Of a stretch of 64,000 bases of DNA, positions 45,281 to 56,300 are shown piece by piece. This DNA comes from Edaphobacter sp. 12200R-103 (GTDB taxonomy: Bacteria > Acidobacteriota > Terriglobia > Terriglobales > Acidobacteriaceae). A program made the position numbers and the translations under genes. Every line of letters starts with the position of its first letter. Position 1 is the stretch's first letter. Location of the stretch: assembly GCF_010093025.1 (NCBI RefSeq), contig NZ_CP048114.1:496001-560000 (forward strand), given 5' to 3'. The notes beneath the pieces are model-generated. The model saw nothing but the letters and a program-made list of their open reading frames with translations. It had not been told where the DNA came from and did not search any database.

Positions 45281-46621
45281 TTACGTGACGCGATAGGTTA
45301 CGGTGTTTCGATCGATTCGTGCATAGGCGACCCGCGCACGCTCTGCGCCTTCTCCTTCGATCTGCCACTGATTGTTCGTCCATACGAGTGACATCTTGTC
45401 TCTTTTCCGCCACCAGCGGTTGACTTCGCCTGGGAGTGCAATCCAGAGGCAATCATCATTACGCATCTCGTCGAGGCAGGCGAGAAGCTGTTTATAGACG
45501 TCGAGGGTCTTCGGGGTTTGGATGTAGTCGGGGTGCACGATGAACGACGCCATACCGTTGCGCTTCCGGACGATGCTGAGTTGTTCCTGCCATAGGTCGA
45601 GATCGTATTGATGAAACACGTTGAAGAGCGTGTAGTCCTGGGTCATGGTGACGGGAAGCTCGACGACATTGCCTACAAAGTAGGGCATCACGGTACAGCA
45701 ACCCCCGTGTTGAGGATCGAGATGTCCTACGTTGGGGACGGACATATCGTAGTCAAACTGAAACGCGTCGTACCACTCCTGATTGCGATAAAGGGCCCCT
45801 GATCGGAAGCCGGCGCTTTCGAAGAGGCGTGCGAAGTAGTTGATCTTTGCCGCATTGGCTTTGAAGGAGACGTAGTCATCAAAGAGATGACCGTTGTGCC
45901 GGAGGTCATGTACGTTGGCTTCGAAGCCACGTGACTTGATCGATTTGAGTATCTCCTTCGTAACGGTGTAGCGAGCAGCGGGAATAAGTTGGAAGGAGCT
46001 TTTGATGCCGTAGCCGTCGTTGACGTTCATCAGTTCGTCGATGAAGTCAAGGCCGAAAGCTGTCTCGACGTCATGGGTCATGACGGCGCAGCTGGATCGG
46101 GCATCGGGCCAAAACCAGATAAAGGGGATTTCTTCGCCAGAGTGTGCTTCGAGCGCATGGAGCATCATCCGTTCGAAGATGTGGTCCACACTGGCGTCTA
46201 CCGGCCACTTTGGAAAGGGTATCTGCTGCCATCCATTGAGCCACAGACGCTGCAGGTGACGGCGGAATGCGACTGGAAAAGCCGGGCGGAGCAGGTAATA
46301 GAGTCGGCGAACAATTTGCTTTACGAGAGGGGGGCTCTGGCGGGTGACGTAGCGCTCGCGGCGGAGATTGGTGATGACCTCCTCAGGGTCAAAGGGGAGG
46401 CTGCAGTGGTCTTCGCCTACCTCGACGAGTTCGTCAGCATCGGCAAGTGCGACGCCCACATCGGCGTTTGCTTGATCGAAAGCGCCGTAGGCGATGGCAT
46501 CGGGGCCAAAGCGAAAGAATCCCTTCGCGGCTGGATTTTCCGCCAGTCGCGTAAAACGGGCGCAGACGGGCGGGCAGCGGAAGTAGCGGAGGAATTCGTC
46601 ATTCATGGCAGCTCTGGTCAT
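45281..46621 (-). CDS. NodB/polysaccharide-deacetylase-like protein
   Basis: A 446-residue protein. The C-terminal two thirds show a NodB-like fold: the first metal motif AVMTHDVET (Asp in place of TFDD), then ANVHDLRHNGHLF with candidate His ligands, and FIVHPDY near the end. The N-terminal ~150 residues are without clear homology. The start overlaps the stop of the GNAT/FemAB-like gene as ATGA (46618-46621). Proteins of this type remove acetyl groups from surface polysaccharides; the motif changes make the activity uncertain. Confidence 0.65.
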   Translation of the reverse strand: MTRAAMNDEFLRYFRCPPVCARFTRLAENPAAKGFFRFGPDAIAYGAFDQANADVGVALADADELVEVGEDHCSLPFDPEEVITNLRRERYVTRQSPPLVKQIVRRLYYLLRPAFPVAFRRHLQRLWLNGWQQIPFPKWPVDASVDHIFERMMLHALEAHSGEEIPFIWFWPDARSSCAVMTHDVETAFGLDFIDELMNVNDGYGIKSSFQLIPAARYTVTKEILKSIKSRGFEANVHDLRHNGHLFDDYVSFKANAAKINYFARLFESAGFRSGALYRNQEWYDAFQFDYDMSVPNVGHLDPQHGGCCTVMPYFVGNVVELPVTMTQDYTLFNVFHQYDLDLWQEQLSIVRKRNGMASFIVHPDYIQTPKTLDVYKQLLACLDEMRNDDCLWIALPGEVNRWWRKRDKMSLVWTNNQWQIEGEGAERARVAYARIDRNTVTYRVT

Positions 46622-47652
46622 CCCATATGCCTGTAGAGCAGATTGCCGATGCCCTCGAGGAAGGGATCGGGGAGCCGAGAAAAGACGGGGCCGATAAGAG
46701 AAGATAGAGCAGAGGATGACTTCGGCTCAGACGATGGCACGTTGCGGAAATAGATAAGATCGCTGACGGCAGCACCAAGGTGCTGCTTGAACCCTACCAG
46801 CCCTTCGTCGCCATAATCGGAGCGGCCGAGGTCGAACGCGGTGAGGCCATCCAGCTTTGCTTGTTGGATAACCTTCCAGAACAGTGAAGGCGTGCCGCCC
46901 AGGTTGCTGAAGGACACATCGGAGCAGCCGTACTTATAGACGATGGTTTGCTTGTGGGTGATGGTGAGAATGCTGGCTGCGGGCACTCCATCCTTGGACA
47001 TCATATGGATTTTGAGGCGGTCGCCGAAGGCGTGCGCAAGATTACGGATCCATGAGACTGGAGGAGGCGGGAGCCGATGACGGCGGCGAGTCAGAAGAAA
47101 AAGGTGGCGAAAGCTATCCATGAGATCTTCGGTTGCGCCGGACTTGTACTCAAGTTTCTCCTTGTCCGCTCGCTTGATCTTCCTGCGGATGCAGCTGTCG
47201 TGCATGTTTTTGAGGAGCATGGGAAGCTCTGGTCGAAGATCGATCGTCTGGAAGTGAAACCGGTTGGCTTCAAAGATTCGTTTCGTTGCTGGAAACGAAT
47301 CTTTGTGGAGAGGGCGTAATTCGAGATACTTCCAACCCACAGTGCGCGATTTTGAAAGCAGGTAGGAGAGTATTTCGGTGGTCTGATTGGAATCTGCGAG
47401 CGGCTGGCAGTGATCGGAGAAGGGAAGTGAGACGAGCCTTTTTCCGGTCAAGGGGCTACTGACCTCGCAGAAGACGATGGCGTCTTTGAGTTGGCGCGCA
47501 TTCGATGTGGAGAAGGCAACAGGGCGATAGCCGTAGGTCTGCTTGAGGCTCAAAAGCCACTCGACGGTATGAAAGATCGAGGAGTCCGCGTGCCTTCCGA
47601 CAAGCTCGAGCCATCGCGGGTCGGTCAACGGGTCGAATTCATAGACGGCCAC
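46618..47652 (-). CDS. GNAT/FemAB-like acyltransferase of the polysaccharide locus
   Basis: A 344-residue protein with the double-GNAT (BioF2/FemAB-like) layout: N-terminal WLELVGRHADSSIFHTVEWL, the central VSLPFSDHCQPL, and C-terminal YKYGCSDVSFSNLGGTPSLFW and FDLGRSDYGDEGLVGFKQHLGA. These are typical of FemAB-like proteins found in exopolysaccharide loci, including XrtA/PEP-CTERM types. A donor acyl group (amino-acyl or acetyl) is transferred to a sugar or amino group in related systems. No exosortase is present in this window. Its stop overlaps the deacetylase-like gene start. Confidence 0.8.
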   Translation of the reverse strand: MAVYEFDPLTDPRWLELVGRHADSSIFHTVEWLLSLKQTYGYRPVAFSTSNARQLKDAIVFCEVSSPLTGKRLVSLPFSDHCQPLADSNQTTEILSYLLSKSRTVGWKYLELRPLHKDSFPATKRIFEANRFHFQTIDLRPELPMLLKNMHDSCIRRKIKRADKEKLEYKSGATEDLMDSFRHLFLLTRRRHRLPPPPVSWIRNLAHAFGDRLKIHMMSKDGVPAASILTITHKQTIVYKYGCSDVSFSNLGGTPSLFWKVIQQAKLDGLTAFDLGRSDYGDEGLVGFKQHLGAAVSDLIYFRNVPSSEPKSSSALSSLIGPVFSRLPDPFLEGIGNLLYRHMG

Positions 47653-47700
47653 GTGTGGGCTCCTTGGTTCGCCAGAGGCGTGTAGTAAGGTACGCGAGTA

Positions 47701-48591
47701 TCATGCGGAGGCACCGGGAGCGGAGTCCTGGCGTGGCCAAAGCGCCTTGATTCTGCCGAGTTGCTCCTGTTGCAGGAAGTCGACGATCTCAGGAGAAACG
47801 AGACGTGGACTCCTGTCGAGATAACAGGCGAAAAAGCCGAGCATGCGGGCTGCTGCCCCCATGAAAAAGGGGCGCTCCGGGATTCTGCGAGCGCATTTGA
47901 CGATCTCGAAGAGGGGATGGCTGCCGATGGAGAAGTCCATTCTGCCCTCGCGAAGACGCGGCTTGAGCAGCGAATCGGAGCCTCCAGTGAAACGGTGATG
48001 CATGACTCGAAGATGCGGGAAGGAGCGGACCTGCCAGCCGTTGCGGCGCGCACGAATCTCGGCATACCAGTCTTCGCCACCGAAGGGAAGGCCGACGTAA
48101 CCGCCGATCTGTTCGTAGCATTCACGGCGCACAAGCTGTGCGGCGTGTGCGACGGAATCTACGCTGTTGGAGGGGCGAGCGCGAAACTGGCCCTGTTGGC
48201 GCTCATAGATCATGCCGCCTGCGATGCCGAGGGCGGGCTGGGCCCTGAAGCAACTCATTAGACGCTCGAAGTAGTTGGGACCTAAAGTGACGTCGGCATC
48301 GAGGTTTCCAATGAAGCTATGCGGATGGTGAACGATCTCCTTATACGCCGCAGTCAGGGCATTGACCTTGGCCATGGTGCCTCGTCCGGTGTTTTCGTTG
48401 AGACGGAGGAAACGCAGGAAAGAATGTTCGCGGCAGTAAGAGGCAACGACCTCGTCGGTCCCATCGGTGGAACGATCGCTGACGATCACCCATACCACGG
48501 GGAGAATGCTCTGTGCGAGCACAGACTCGATGGTCTGGCTGATAAGGCCAATCTCGTTATGGGCTGCCGTCATGAGGGCGTAGCGATCCAT
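47701..48591 (-). CDS. Family 2 glycosyltransferase
   Basis: A 296-residue GT-A enzyme. Motifs are YALMTAAHNEIGLISQTIES, VSDRSTDGTDEV and the metal site FIGNLDADVTLG (DxD), followed by FGGEDWYAEIRARRNGW near residue 180. The C-terminus is basic, with a membrane-interacting helix. It begins two bases after the GT4 gene stop and is separated from the next gene by 48 bases. Donor and acceptor unknown. Confidence 0.88.
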   Translation of the reverse strand: MDRYALMTAAHNEIGLISQTIESVLAQSILPVVWVIVSDRSTDGTDEVVASYCREHSFLRFLRLNENTGRGTMAKVNALTAAYKEIVHHPHSFIGNLDADVTLGPNYFERLMSCFRAQPALGIAGGMIYERQQGQFRARPSNSVDSVAHAAQLVRRECYEQIGGYVGLPFGGEDWYAEIRARRNGWQVRSFPHLRVMHHRFTGGSDSLLKPRLREGRMDFSIGSHPLFEIVKCARRIPERPFFMGAAARMLGFFACYLDRSPRLVSPEIVDFLQQEQLGRIKALWPRQDSAPGASA

Positions 48592-48593
48592 GG

Positions 48594-49868
48594 CTAGAGC
48601 ACCAACGCGGGCTTGGGGTCGGCGCGGACAAGCGAATCGATGAGCTCGAGATACTCGTGCTTGCGCGAATCCCAGGTATTGTTGTCGGCATACTCCTTGG
48701 CTCGTTCTGCGAGGGCCCGGCGAAGAGGGGCATCGTTGTAGAGGCGAAGAATCTGATAGGCGAGGAGTGAAGGGTCGTCGTTTTCGTAGTACTGAATGAT
48801 CGATGGGTCGTAGTAGAAGGCGTGAATCTTGGTGTGGGATGCGATCACGGGAACCCCGAGACTCATAAACTCGAGGATCTTGGTGCTGAGCGCCTCATTG
48901 CCAAAGGAGGAGGTTGCGCGCTTGGGCTCGATGGCGAGGTCGGTGTTCGCCATTACCTGCGCAATGCTCTTGCTGGGAAGATAGTTGTGGAAGAGGATCC
49001 TTTGCTGCATAGAGAGCTCTCTGGTAAGAGCGATGAGTGCAGGTTTGGCGGCGCCTTCGCCGTAGATGTGAAACTCGGCGTTGGGCATGCGGTCGGCTAC
49101 GGCAGCGAAGGCGCGGATGGCGACATCAAGCCCCTGGTGTTCATTCAGAGAACCTGGATAGGTGAGTAGAAACTTGCCGTTGTCGGATTCAGGGCGCGGG
49201 GAGCACTTTTGGAAGATGGCGAGATCCGGGCGATTGCGAACGACACTGCACTTGTCGGCACGCGAGGAGCGCGCGGCATAGCGCTCGCGCCAGAGGTGGT
49301 TCGCGATGATGATGTGGTTGGCGAAGACCGCCGAACCGCGCTCAAGGCCGACGAGCAGCCTGAAGAGGGGTGAGGTATGCCCGATACCGAACTTGCTGGC
49401 GTATAACTCCGGCAACAGATCGTGAATATCGAGCACGATGCGTGCGCCGTTAAGTCTGGGATAGAGTGCTGAGAAGACCAGAAAGTCCGGCACATTGTGC
49501 ACGTGCACGACGTCGTAGGGGTGGTCGTGCTCCTTCTTTGCCAGTAAGAGGGCGGACTTCCAGGCGAAGCGCAAAATCCGCGTAGCATAGTTGAAGATAC
49601 CCTTCTCGTTGAGGACGCGGGACTGGATGCGATAGACGTTGACACCGCCCATCTGCTCGTAGACGGGGAGATCGGGGCCTCGCTGCAGGGCGATGACGTC
49701 GACGATGTCGCCGCGCTCCGCGAGTGAGGTCGCATACTGCAAGACACGCGTATCTGTCTCATAGAAGGAGTAGACCAGCATGCAGACATGCAGGCTCCGC
49801 CGATCGGAGCGTGGTGGGACTGTGGTATTCGCGAAGGCGTGATCGTTCAGCAGCACATTCGTTGACAT
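48594..49868 (-). CDS. Family 4 glycosyltransferase
   Basis: A 424-residue GT-B enzyme started at ATG 49868, preceded by GAGG with a five-base gap; the longer frame to 49925 would leave only about 13 bases of leader from the sigma-54 promoter. Motifs are LHVCMLVYSFYETDTRVLQYA near the N-terminus and the C-terminal donor region FLLTYPGSLNEHQGLDVAI, then KILEFMSLGVPVIA with the E-x7-E type Glu. The gene opens a minus-strand operon (GT4, GT2, GNAT/FemAB, NodB-like). Confidence 0.88.
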   Translation of the reverse strand: MSTNVLLNDHAFANTTVPPRSDRRSLHVCMLVYSFYETDTRVLQYATSLAERGDIVDVIALQRGPDLPVYEQMGGVNVYRIQSRVLNEKGIFNYATRILRFAWKSALLLAKKEHDHPYDVVHVHNVPDFLVFSALYPRLNGARIVLDIHDLLPELYASKFGIGHTSPLFRLLVGLERGSAVFANHIIIANHLWRERYAARSSRADKCSVVRNRPDLAIFQKCSPRPESDNGKFLLTYPGSLNEHQGLDVAIRAFAAVADRMPNAEFHIYGEGAAKPALIALTRELSMQQRILFHNYLPSKSIAQVMANTDLAIEPKRATSSFGNEALSTKILEFMSLGVPVIASHTKIHAFYYDPSIIQYYENDDPSLLAYQILRLYNDAPLRRALAERAKEYADNNTWDSRKHEYLELIDSLVRADPKPALVL

Positions 49869-50346
49869 CGTTTCCTCAAACAAATCGGCTGTGGTGTCCT
49901 TCGGGCTTCCCATTAGGGAACCCAATGCGTCAGCCGCTTTGATGTGGATGCAATTCTGCTTCCAACAGGGATTTCATCGCTTTATGTCAGAGATTTGTGA
50001 GGTGCCGTAGCGGGTGGGCCCTCATTAGCGGGGAAAGGTGTGCAGTGTTTTGCGGGCTTTTACGACAACACTGCGTAGCGAGATGACGAGGACATGGACA
50101 TCACCAATACCTTGCATACTGTGACAATTTCATTCAGGGGATGTGTGTCTCCCAGACCCGCAGTCATGAAACTCATCCGGGTGATGAAGATCGATTCGCG
50201 GCGCAGTGGATGAGCAGATAAACGTGCAAATTACTGTTTTATCTGGGTTTATTAGGTTTTTCGAGATTGAGGGGGAGCGGCCTGTTGGTGTTGTGCCGTA
50301 CTTAGGTACGTCACGTGCACAGAGAACACCCTAAACAGGAGTTTCG
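49869..50346. other. Divergent intergenic region (GT operon / giant repeat protein)
   Basis: About 480 bases between divergent genes. It holds a minus-strand sigma-54-type promoter (49949-49964). Near 50292-50320 there is a short inverted repeat CGTAC-TTAG-GTACG followed by GTGCAC, which could be an operator for the plus-strand gene. No gene was found in it. Confidence 0.4.
49949..49964 (-). promoter_or_regulatory. Sigma-54-type promoter for the glycosyltransferase operon
   Basis: Read on the minus strand, TGGAAG-CAGAA-TTGCA has a perfect -12 box and GG-N10-GC spacing; the -24 box differs from TGGCAC at two positions. Predicted start of transcription is near 49938, about 70 bases before ATG 49868. 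Confidence 0.5.
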
Positions 50347-53300
50347 ATGTCGACCATTCGGACTGCCCCCAAATCGCGATGTGCCGTTCGGCGGATAAAT
50401 GTCTTTTGCCGCCTCTTTGCACTTTTGTTCGTTGCCGCATTCGGACTGGGGGCCTACGCCAAGGCGCAATGCGCCAATCCGGCGAACGCCATTGTGGCCG
50501 AGAACTGCCTGCCTGGCAGCCCTAGCTCGGAATGGGACACGAAGACCTTCGAAGGCGATTCGACGATTCAAGGCTTTGCTACGGATATGAGCGTGAATCG
50601 CGGAAGCACAATCTCGTTCAAGATCAAATCGACAGCGTCGGCATACCGGATCGATATCTACCGGATGGGGTACTACGGCGGCATGGGTGCGCGCAAGGTT
50701 GCGACGATCACTCCTTCCGTGAGCCTGCCGCAGAGCCAGCCGACCTGCATCACCGACGCCACGGTGGGGCTGATGGACTGCGGCAACTGGGCCGTCTCGG
50801 CTTCATGGGCGGTACCGGCGACGGCGACTTCGGGTATCTATTTTGCGCATCTGGTGCGTACGGACACCGGCGGCAGCAGCCATATTATATTCATCGTCCG
50901 CGACGATTCGAGCCACTCCGCGGTGTTATTTCAAACGGCAGATGAGACTTGGCAGGCCTATAACTATTACGGCGCCGGAAGTGTTTACAGCCAGGCATCT
51001 CCAATCTGGGACCTGAACGGCCGCTCATTTAAGGTGAGCTACAACCGGCCATTTCTGACGCGAAACTTCCAGCAGGAGTCCGACACTTTTGTCTTCGGCG
51101 CCGAGTTTGCGATGGTGCAGTGGCTTGAGCAGAACGGCTATGACATAACGTACTTTACCGGGGTGGATGCGGCGAGATACGGATCGCTCATGCTCAACCA
51201 CAAGATATACATGGACACCGGGCATGACGAGTACTGGTCGGCGCAACACAGGGCAAACGTAGAGGCCGCTCGTGATGCGGGTGTGAACCTTGCGTTCTTC
51301 GGCGGCAACCAAGCCTTCTGGAAGACGCGGTGGGAGAATAGCATCGACGGATCGAACACGCAGTACCGCACTTTGGTCTGCTACAAGGAGACACTGGCGT
51401 TTGCCAAGATTGATCCGACCTCGACGTGGACAGGCACGTGGCGCGATCCGTTGCTGAGTCCTCCTTCTGACGGCGGCCGCCCGGAGAATAGCCTGCTCGG
51501 TACGCTGTTCATGGTGAACGGCACTAGTGCGGACAACGACGGCAGTATGAAGATCCAGGTGCCGGCCGAGGACGGCAAGATGCGCTTCTGGCGGAACACG
51601 GCTGCGGCGTCCCTGGCGGCGGGAACTACATACAACCTACCGACGGGAACACTTGGCTACGAGTGGGATTCGGACATCGATAATGGATCTCGTCCGGCCG
51701 GACTCTTCCACCTTTCAACGTCGACCCATAATTTGACCTCCGACCTGTTGCTGGACCAGGGGGCTACATACGGAGCCGGAACAGCGACGCATAACATGAC
51801 GATGTATCGCGCCGCGAGTGGCGCCCTTGTCTTTAGCTCCGGATCAATCGACTGGTCCTGGGCCTTGAACAACAACCACGATAATCCGTTTTCGTTTGAT
51901 CTGACCGATCCCGATCCTGCGGCCCAGCAGGCTACGGTCAACCTGTTCGCTGATATGGGAGTACAGCCTGCGACGTTGCAGCCCGGGTTAGTGCCTGCGA
52001 CGGCTTCGACGGATACGGCGCCCCCGGCGAGTACGATCAGTTATCCAACAGCTGCGATGACCCTGAATACGGGTAGCTCGATTACGGTGACGGGAACGGC
52101 AACGGACGGTGGAGGCAGGGTTGGGGCCGTCGAGGTCTCGGGCGACGGCGGTACAACATGGCATCCTGCGAACGGCCGCTCCAACTGGTCGTATACATGG
52201 ATCCCGTCGCAAGTGGGATCTGTAACTCTACTGTCGAGGGCTGTGGACGACAGCGGCAATTTAGAAACTCCTCATGGCATTACGCTGACGGTTTCGCCGC
52301 AGGTGTGCCCGTGCAATATCTGGCGCGCTGCTACGCCGCAGTCGGCGGATAGCGGCGATGGTAATGCAGTGGAACTGGGCCTGAAGTTCCGTGCAGATGC
52401 GGATGGTTCGATTCTTGGGGTGCGCTTCTATAAAGCTGCTGCGAATACGGGTGCGCACGTGGGGCATTTGTGGACCGAGTCCGGGGCGCTGCTTGGGACA
52501 GTTACCTTTAGTGGCGAGAGCAGCTCTGGCTGGCAGCAGGCGAACTTCTCAAGCCCGATCGCCGTAACCGCAAATACGACATATGTGGTGTCGTACTTTG
52601 CTCCGAACGGTCACTATTCGGTAGACGGGGAATACTTCATCCAGAGTGGAGTGGACAATCCTCCACTTCATGCATTGGCCGACGGAGTCGACGGCTCCAA
52701 CGCGGTCTTTACATACGGTTCGAATGGCGGATTTCCCACGTCGACGTACCGCGGAGGCAACTATTGGGTTGATGTCGTGTTCACATCATCTAATACCTAT
52801 AAGGTCACAGGGACGATCCAGGGCCCAGGCGGAGCCGGGGCGAACGTTGCTCTGAGCGGCCCGGTGATGCTGTCGACGACGGCAGATGCCTCCGGGAACT
52901 ACAGCTTCGACGGCCTGGTCAACGGGACCTACACAATTACCCCCAGCAACAGCGGAGTAACGTTTACGCCTCAGAGCGCCCAGGTGACGGTGAATTATGC
53001 CTCGCTGTCGGGTGTGAACTTCTCTGCTGTAGTGACGAATCCGCAGACGATCTCAGGCACCATTACGGGAACCGCGGGAGCTGGGGCTACGGTAAACCTT
53101 ACGGGGGCGGCAATAGCTACCACGGCGGTCGATGCTTCTGGCAACTATGCTTTTACCGGGCTCCTTAATGGAAGCTATACCGTGGCACCGCAGGCTCCGG
53201 CGGTCATCTTTACGCCCGCCTCGAAGTCGGTGGTACTGTCGGGAGCGGGCTCAAGTGGGGTGGATTTTAGTGCGCAAACCTGTAATTGCATCTCGATCTG

Positions 53301-56300
53301 GCCAAGTACAGCTACTCCGTCAGTGATTGACGCGAACGATGCCACACCTGTTGAGGTGGGCGTGAACTTCACGAGTTCACTGCCTGGAATGGTTTATGGC
53401 ATCCGCTTCTACAAGGCGAGTACGAACACTGGCACGCATGTCGGTCATTTATGGTCAAGTTCAGGGACTTTATTGGCCACGGCGACGTTTACGAATGAAA
53501 GCACCTCCGGTTGGCAGCAGGTCACCTTCTCAACGCCGATCACAATCACGCCAAATGTGACCTATGTTGCATCCTACTTCGCACCTGCTGGACACTACTC
53601 GGCGGACTCGAACTACTTCGCGACGAACGGAGCGAGCGCACCGCCGCTGCAGGCGCCCGCAGGCACGTCGAGCGTGCCAAACGGGGTGTATCTCTATACC
53701 ACCAGCGGAGGCTTTCCGGTACAGAGCTATGCGTCGACGAACTATTGGGTAGATGTGCTCTTCGCGAGTGATCAAGCCCACTCGATTAGCGGAACGCTAT
53801 CCGGGCCGGGAAGTGCGGGAGCAGTGGTGAACATCTCCGGAAGTTTAGGAACAGCAACTGTGACCGCGGATGCATCGGGCTACTACAGCGCAGCCTCGCT
53901 TACACCTGGAACATATACGGTATCGGCGAGCAATGCCAATGCAGCCTTTACACCGGCCATGCAGAGCGTAACGATAGGATCCGGTGATGTGACGGGACTG
54001 AACTTCGTCGGGTCCAGCCTGTGTCCATGCAACAGTATCTGGCAGCCTACGGCGGTGCCCGGAACCGTTGATGCGGGCGACGGCAAAGGGGTGGAGACGG
54101 GGGTGCGGTTCACGGCTGACTACGACGGCTACATCCTCGGCGTCCGTTTCTACAAGGCTCCGGCGAACACTGGAACGCACACAGCAAATTTATGGACAGG
54201 AGATGGCTCGGCGGCTCTGCTGGCAACGAGTGCGCTCCCGGCAGAGACCGGATCAGGATGGCAGCAGGTGATGTTTACATCGCCGGTTCCAGTCACTGCC
54301 AATACGTCTTACGTGGCGTCTTACTATGCTCCTCAAGGACACTACTCGGTGACGGGAGCTCAGTTTGCGAACGCCGGAGTGGATGCTCCGCCACTCCATG
54401 CCTCCTTGGGCACGTCGGACCAGCCGAATGGAGTATTTGCCTACGGTTCTACAAGTTTGTATCCAGACAGTAGCTACAACGCCACCAACTACTGGGTGGA
54501 TGTTGTCTATGCCAAAGCAACGAGTTTTTCGCTAGGCGGGGTACTGACGGGTTCTGGTGGTGCTGGCAGGACAGTGACAATAAGTGGTCCGGGAGGGATG
54601 CAGAGCGCAACAGCAGACAGTTCGGGGAACTATCGCTTCGACGGGCTGGCTCCCGGAACATATACCGTAACGCCCGTAGCAAGTGGCGTTGTCACATTCA
54701 GTCCAGCAAGCCAGAATGTGACGATCTCTGCAAACCATGTTCTCGGTGTAAATTTTGCCTCCGTGCAGCCGACATATGCGATCTCGGGCACGATTACAGG
54801 TGGCCCGGGCGATACGGTAAACCTGTCGGGCCCAGTAACAGCCACAACGACGGCGGACGCTTCGGGTAACTACAGCTTCACCGGCCTTTATAGCGGAACA
54901 TACACCGTGACACCGGGTACAGGAGGCTTTGTCGTCAGCCCGTCGAGCCAGAGTGTAACGGTGAGCGGAGCAGATGTCGCAGCGGTGAACTTTACTGCGA
55001 CAGGAGTGCAGTATTCGATCAGTGGTGTGATTGCAGGGGGAGCGGGATCCACCGTGACCCTGGAAGGTCCTACGACGCTGTCGACGACGGCGGATGCTTC
55101 AGGAAACTACAGCTTTGCCGGTCTTGCGAGTGGATCCTATCTTGTAACTCCTGCGAAGCAAGGTGCAGTCTTTACGCCTGCGAGCGCCAGCATAACGGTC
55201 TACAACGCCAGCGTGAGCGGAGCCGACTTTGCGGTGCCCCCGAACTGTCCGTGCAACACGATCTGGCAGCCATCATCGAAGCCGGCTAACGTGGATCCGA
55301 ACGATACGCACGCCTCTGAGGTTGGTGTGACCTTCCGGGTTGACGCGGATGGCTACCTTGCCGGTATACGGTTCTATAAGGGACCTTTGAATACTGGCAC
55401 GCACACTGGCAATCTTTGGTCCAGCACCGGAACGCTGTTGGCGACAGCAACTTTTGTCAACGAGAGCACGACGGGCTGGCAGCAAGTGCTGTTTGCTAAC
55501 CCGGTACCGGTGAAGGCAAATACATCGTATGTTGCATCGTACTTTGCCCCCCAGGGCCACTACTCCGGCGATCCACAGTCGTTCGCTAATGGCGGCGTTG
55601 ATGCGCCACCGCTCCATGCGCTGCAGGATGGGGTGAGCGGAGCGAATGGCCTCTATCTTTATACGACTGTGAGCGCGTTTCCGACATCGACGTTTGGATC
55701 GGCCAATTACTGGACTGACGTCGTCTATACTCCGACATCGACGTATACGGTGACAGGCAGTATCTCGGGTCCGGGTGGGCCCAATGCTTCGCTTGTCCTT
55801 GCCGGACCGACGACGGTGACGGCTACTGCAGATGCATCGGGTAATTTCAGCGTCGCGGGTCTGCCGAATGGAACGTACACCCTTACGCCAAGCGCGCCTG
55901 GTATGGTCATCAGTCCAGCGAGTCAGAGCGTAACGATCAATAACGGCCATGTCTTCGGTGTAACCTTCACGAGCCAGCAAACCTATACGGTGAGTGGCAC
56001 ACTAAGCGGCGCAGGTGGGGCAAATGCGACCGTTACGTTGACAGGGGCGTCCACGGCCAGCGTCACAGCGAACGCATCTGGCGCTTATACTGTTACAGGG
56101 CTGCTAAACGGTACCTACACTGTGACACCACTGAAGACGGGCTATGCCTTCAGCCCGCCCAATCAGTCAGTTACGGTCAACAATGCGAACATGACGGCCA
56201 ACTTCGGCTCTACTGCACTGACGTATACGATTACTGGCACTATCAGTGGTGCGGGTGGACCGGGTGCGGCGGTAAGCTTGACCGGTACATCGACAGCGAC

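Noticed and set aside
53845-55980. Long minus-strand frames (111 and 235 codons) inside the giant repeat protein
   Set aside because: They mirror the repetitive sense frame, are Arg-rich and lack any start context; not genes.
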